43,175 nucleotides of DNA, from contig JAITKB010000112.1 of assembly GCA_031278605.1 (NCBI GenBank), positions 1-43,175 of the forward strand, given 5' to 3'. Shown here in pieces: positions 40,518 to 43,175 of this stretch (positions within the stretch are counted from its first letter, which is position 1; each line of letters begins with the position of its first letter). The stretch comes from Tannerellaceae bacterium. Lineage in GTDB: Bacteria > Bacteroidota > Bacteroidia > Bacteroidales > Tannerellaceae. The notes below the pieces were generated by a model that did no database searches, was not told where the DNA came from, and saw only the letters and a list, made by a program, of their open reading frames with translations. The translations under genes and the position numbers were made by a program.

Positions 40518-42901
40518 GGCTTGGGATGATTGCCTTGTTTGCCTGCCTTTCAGCCCTTCCTGTGCCGCAAGGCCTGGGGGGGCTTTGGGCGCAGGGGGTT
40601 ACCCTTGTGGAGGGTTGGGTGTGCGATTCCCTTACGGGCGATCCGCTGGAGGGGGCTACGGTGGTTGCGGAGGCTTCGGGCGTTGGCGCGGCCAGTGATT
40701 CGGCGGGTTTTTTCCGCCTGGGGATTGTCCCCGGCGATAGCCTGCTTCGGGTTCGCGCCCTGGGGTATGAGGAGCGTTGTTTGCCTCTTCCCGCCCCGTT
40801 TCCTTCTTTTTTGGCGATCCGACTATCCCCCGCCACTTACGGTTTGGAGGGTGTGGAGGTGCGTCCCCGGCGCTACCGTTATACCCACAGGGACAACCCC
40901 GCCGTGGCCCTGGCGCGCCGGGTGATTGCCCATAAGCAGGAGAACAACCCCCGCGCACGGGGTGATTTCCGGCTTCCGCTCTACGAGCGTCTTTCGCTCT
41001 CCACGGGCGATCCTCCCCTGACGCTTTCCGTTCGGGAGGCCAGGGGGGAGTATGCCTTTGGGGCGAAGGCCGAAGGGGATACGTTCCGGGTGCACACCGC
41101 TCGGCACCGGGGCCTGGACCGGGGGCTGGATGCGGATCGGACCTTGAGCCGCAATTTGGAGGAGTTGTTTCCCTTTGTGGATATTTACCGCAACGAACTA
41201 TCGCTTGTGCTCAGCCGTTTTTCCGGTCCGCTGGCGGTTTTTATGTCGAATATCCACTACAAATACTTCCTTTCCGATACGCTTACCCTGGACGGCGAGC
41301 CGTGCGCGGGCCTTGCCTTTGTGCCTTTTGCGGGCGAGGCTTATGCCTTTAGCGGTCGGATGTACATTACCCTGGACGGTCGTTGGTCCGTAAAGAAAAT
41401 CAGCCTCGAGGTGCCTCGTCGGCTGGGGTTGAACTGGGTTGACGGGCTGCGGATCGACCAGGAATTTGAGCGGGACGAAAGCGGCGCCATGGTTTTGTTG
41501 CGGGAGGATCTGTATGCGCTTTTTTCGCCTTTTCCCAACACTCCGCAGCTCAGGGTGCATCGCCTGCGCCGCTTCCGGGAGCTTCCTTTAGAGGAAACGG
41601 AGGAAGCTTCGGAGGCGTATTACGATCGGCTTTTGCGGCGTCGGTCGGTCCGTCATGGGTTGCGTGTTGTGGAGGCTTTGGTTTCCGATTATCTTCCCAC
41701 TCGTTCTTCTTTTGGGGAGAGTCGCCTGGACTTTGGCCCCTTGAGTTCTGTTTTCAGCGCCAATTCCGCCGAGGGTTTCCGTATGCGTTGGGGGGGGATG
41801 ACTACGGCCGTGCTCCATCCCCGTTTGCTATTTTCGGGCTACCTTGCCTACGGATGGGGCGACGCCCGCCTGAAGTATGAAGCTTCGGCGATTTGGAACT
41901 TTGCCCCGCGGCGATACCATGAAAAGGAATACCCGATGCACTATCTTTCCTTCACGCAGCGTTTCGAGGCGGATTATCCGGGGCGTGGGAATGCGTTTTC
42001 TTCTGCCGACCACCTTTTGCAGTCTTTTTCCGCTTCGCAAACGCCCCTGTTGATGCAGTACGTTTTGCGTTCGGAGCTGAAATACGAGCGCGAATGGGGG
42101 CACAACCTCTCCTGGGTCCTTCGCCTCAGACGCGAGCGCAGCCGTCCGGGGCCGGGCCTCTCCTACCGCCAGGGCCTTTTGGGGGGTTCCACCCTTGAGG
42201 TGGATCAACTCACGGTCAGCGAGCTGGGCCTGCAGTTGCGCTATGCGCCGGGGGAGAAACCCTACGATAGCCGACGGGGTCGCCGCACGCCATTGAATCT
42301 TTCCCGCGACGTTCCGGTGTTTACGTTCACCTATCGCCTGGGCCTTCCGCTTGGGGGGGGGACTTACCGTTACCACTATACGGGCGCCGCCATGGACGCA
42401 CGCTTTCACCTTGGGGCGTTGGGTTATCTTGATGTGCTTTTTCGTGCCGACGCCTATTGGAATCCCTTGCCTTTCCCGCTGCTTCATATTCCGGAGACGA
42501 ATCCGGGTTTTTTCCTTCGGCCCGGGGCTTTTGTGCTGATGCAACCCCTGGAATACGTGGCCGATCGAGCGGTTTCGCTTTTCCTGACGCACAACTTTCG
42601 CGGTCTTTTGCTGCATCGTATTCCGTGGATTCGACGCCTTTCCCTGCGCGAAGTGGTTGTATTCAATACTTCCCTGGCCCGTCTTTCGGACTTCAACAAT
42701 CCCCTGCTTCACCCTGAAGGTCTTTTTCATTTTCCTGCGATTTCATCTGCTCCTTCGCTTGCGCCTTATATGGAATTGGGCTTTGGGCTTGACAATCTAT
42801 TCCGCATTTTTCGTCTCGACTACTATTTTCGTCTCACTCCCTCGGTCGCTCCCCGTTTCCCCACCTCCGGCGTTCGCCTAAGCTTCCGCTTTTCCTTCTA
42901 A
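40514..42901 (+). CDS. DUF5686-type outer-membrane protein with CarboxypepD_reg-like domain
   Basis: 795 residues. The signal peptide (to about 27, 'GGLWAQ') is followed by a carboxypeptidase-regulatory-like Ig domain (about 28-115: 'VEGWVCDSLTGDPLEGATVV', 'LLRVRALGYEE'). Then comes the long DUF5686 region ('NPAVALARRVIAHKQENNP', 'NIHYKYFLSDT') and a C-terminal beta-barrel ending 'SGVRLSFRFSF'. Such proteins are Bacteroidota outer-membrane barrels of unknown function, not TonB-dependent (no TonB box or plug seen). As the last gene of the operon it may place or export the finished lipid at the outer membrane. Start overlaps the previous stop (ATGA). Third positions are G- and T-rich. Confidence 0.87.
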   Translation: MRLGMIALFACLSALPVPQGLGGLWAQGVTLVEGWVCDSLTGDPLEGATVVAEASGVGAASDSAGFFRLGIVPGDSLLRVRALGYEERCLPLPAPFPSFLAIRLSPATYGLEGVEVRPRRYRYTHRDNPAVALARRVIAHKQENNPRARGDFRLPLYERLSLSTGDPPLTLSVREARGEYAFGAKAEGDTFRVHTARHRGLDRGLDADRTLSRNLEELFPFVDIYRNELSLVLSRFSGPLAVFMSNIHYKYFLSDTLTLDGEPCAGLAFVPFAGEAYAFSGRMYITLDGRWSVKKISLEVPRRLGLNWVDGLRIDQEFERDESGAMVLLREDLYALFSPFPNTPQLRVHRLRRFRELPLEETEEASEAYYDRLLRRRSVRHGLRVVEALVSDYLPTRSSFGESRLDFGPLSSVFSANSAEGFRMRWGGMTTAVLHPRLLFSGYLAYGWGDARLKYEASAIWNFAPRRYHEKEYPMHYLSFTQRFEADYPGRGNAFSSADHLLQSFSASQTPLLMQYVLRSELKYEREWGHNLSWVLRLRRERSRPGPGLSYRQGLLGGSTLEVDQLTVSELGLQLRYAPGEKPYDSRRGRRTPLNLSRDVPVFTFTYRLGLPLGGGTYRYHYTGAAMDARFHLGALGYLDVLFRADAYWNPLPFPLLHIPETNPGFFLRPGAFVLMQPLEYVADRAVSLFLTHNFRGLLLHRIPWIRRLSLREVVVFNTSLARLSDFNNPLLHPEGLFHFPAISSAPSLAPYMELGFGLDNLFRIFRLDYYFRLTPSVAPRFPTSGVRLSFRFSF

Positions 42902-42918
42902 CACCCGTTTCTCATCCT

Positions 42919-43175
42919 GCAAACCCTCGGCAACCGCGGGAAATTATCGTTTTTTGTTTGCAATACCCCAGGAATTCGCGAGAAATTATAGTTTTTCATT
43001 TGCAATACCCCAGGAATTCACGAGAAATTATAGTTTTTCATTTGCAATACCCCAGGAATTCACGAGAAATTATAGTTTTTCATTTGCAATACCCCAGGAA
43101 TTCGCGAGAAATTATAGTTTTTCATTTGCAATACCCCAGGAATTCGCGAGAAATTATAGTTTTTCATTTGCAATA
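42919..43175. repeat. 42-bp tandem repeat array, running off the window
   Basis: Five full 42-bp units begin at 42961, 43003, 43045, 43087 and 43129, and a sixth starts at 43171 at the edge. A degenerate copy precedes them (42919-42960). Full units are identical except for one base, G in units 1, 4 and 5 and A in units 2 and 3 (ttcGcg versus ttcAcg). There are no spacers, so this is not a CRISPR array. Each unit contains GAATTC and a long A/T stretch. On the minus strand a 14-codon frame repeats with the unit. The gap 42902-43175 holds nothing else I can support. Confidence 0.92.

Noticed and set aside
19692-42901. Flexirubin/dialkylresorcinol (DarA/DarB) cluster
   Set aside because: No DarA- or DarB-like gene is present; the ketosynthases are FabF/aryl-polyene type.
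42961-43170. CRISPR array
   Set aside because: The 42-bp units are directly abutting with no unique spacers, and no cas genes are present.

Overview
The window looks like chromosomal DNA of a Bacteroidota member, probably Bacteroidales. The evidence is promoters of the TTTG-N19/20-TAnnTTTG type, a LytTR/LytS two-component pair, a DUF5686-type outer-membrane protein, a probable DUF6261-type protein, and a long operon related to aryl-polyene/flexirubin clusters. Genus cannot be read from the sequence. All protein assignments rest on motif recognition by eye, not on searches.

Region A (1-12933, minus strand) is one tight operon of eleven genes, read from 12933 leftward. Its order is: a PQQ-like beta-propeller protein; a LytS-type histidine kinase and LytTR response regulator; a double [4Fe-4S] ferredoxin with an extra Cys-bearing N-terminal domain; a radical SAM enzyme; a DUF116-like/polyprenyl synthase fusion; a prenyltransferase-beta-like repeat protein; a class II terpene cyclase of the squalene-hopene type (DxDDTA motif intact); and three more PQQ-like propellers, the last cut by the window edge. 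The set reads as a small isoprenoid pathway: chain formation, proton-initiated cyclisation, and radical SAM tailoring fed by a dedicated ferredoxin, with secreted propeller proteins and its own regulator. I do not recognise a characterised counterpart, and it is my first candidate for an undescribed system. Upstream lie 22-bp-period direct repeats that could be LytTR operators.

Region B (13561-19498) holds a plus-strand operon (porin-like barrel, aquaglyceroporin, COG0523 GTPase), a convergent minus-strand pair (aldo/keto reductase, then a metallo-beta-lactamase-fold protein with a strange CxCxC-rich N-terminus), and a DUF6261-like gene.

Region C (19603-42901, plus strand) is one operon of 21 genes behind a near-perfect Bacteroidota promoter. 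It carries two acyl carrier proteins, two intact ketosynthases, a chain-length-factor-like partner, a second degenerate ketosynthase-like protein, two hotdog dehydratases, a thioesterase, an O-methyltransferase, three acyltransferase domains, a GT2 glycosyltransferase, an MMPL exporter, LolA- and LolB-like proteins, two RetSat/phytoene-desaturase-like flavoenzymes, a B12-type radical SAM enzyme, a PaaK-like adenylating ligase and an outer-membrane barrel. This is an aryl-polyene-like machine without a ketoreductase, an aromatic-acid supply gene or DarA/DarB, but with a redox and radical tailoring section. Three proteins are multi-domain fusions: EamA/ArnE-LolA, dehydratase-GT2 and MMPL-PlsC-Rossmann. 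The product is probably a tailored, acylated polyketide lipid exported to the outer membrane.

Non-coding: 12934-13560 holds a -7 element, the 22-bp repeats and a hairpin. 28041-28109 holds three 23-bp repeats. The right end (42919-43175) is an array of 42-bp tandem repeats running off the window. No rRNA, tRNA, insertion sequence or CRISPR array was seen.
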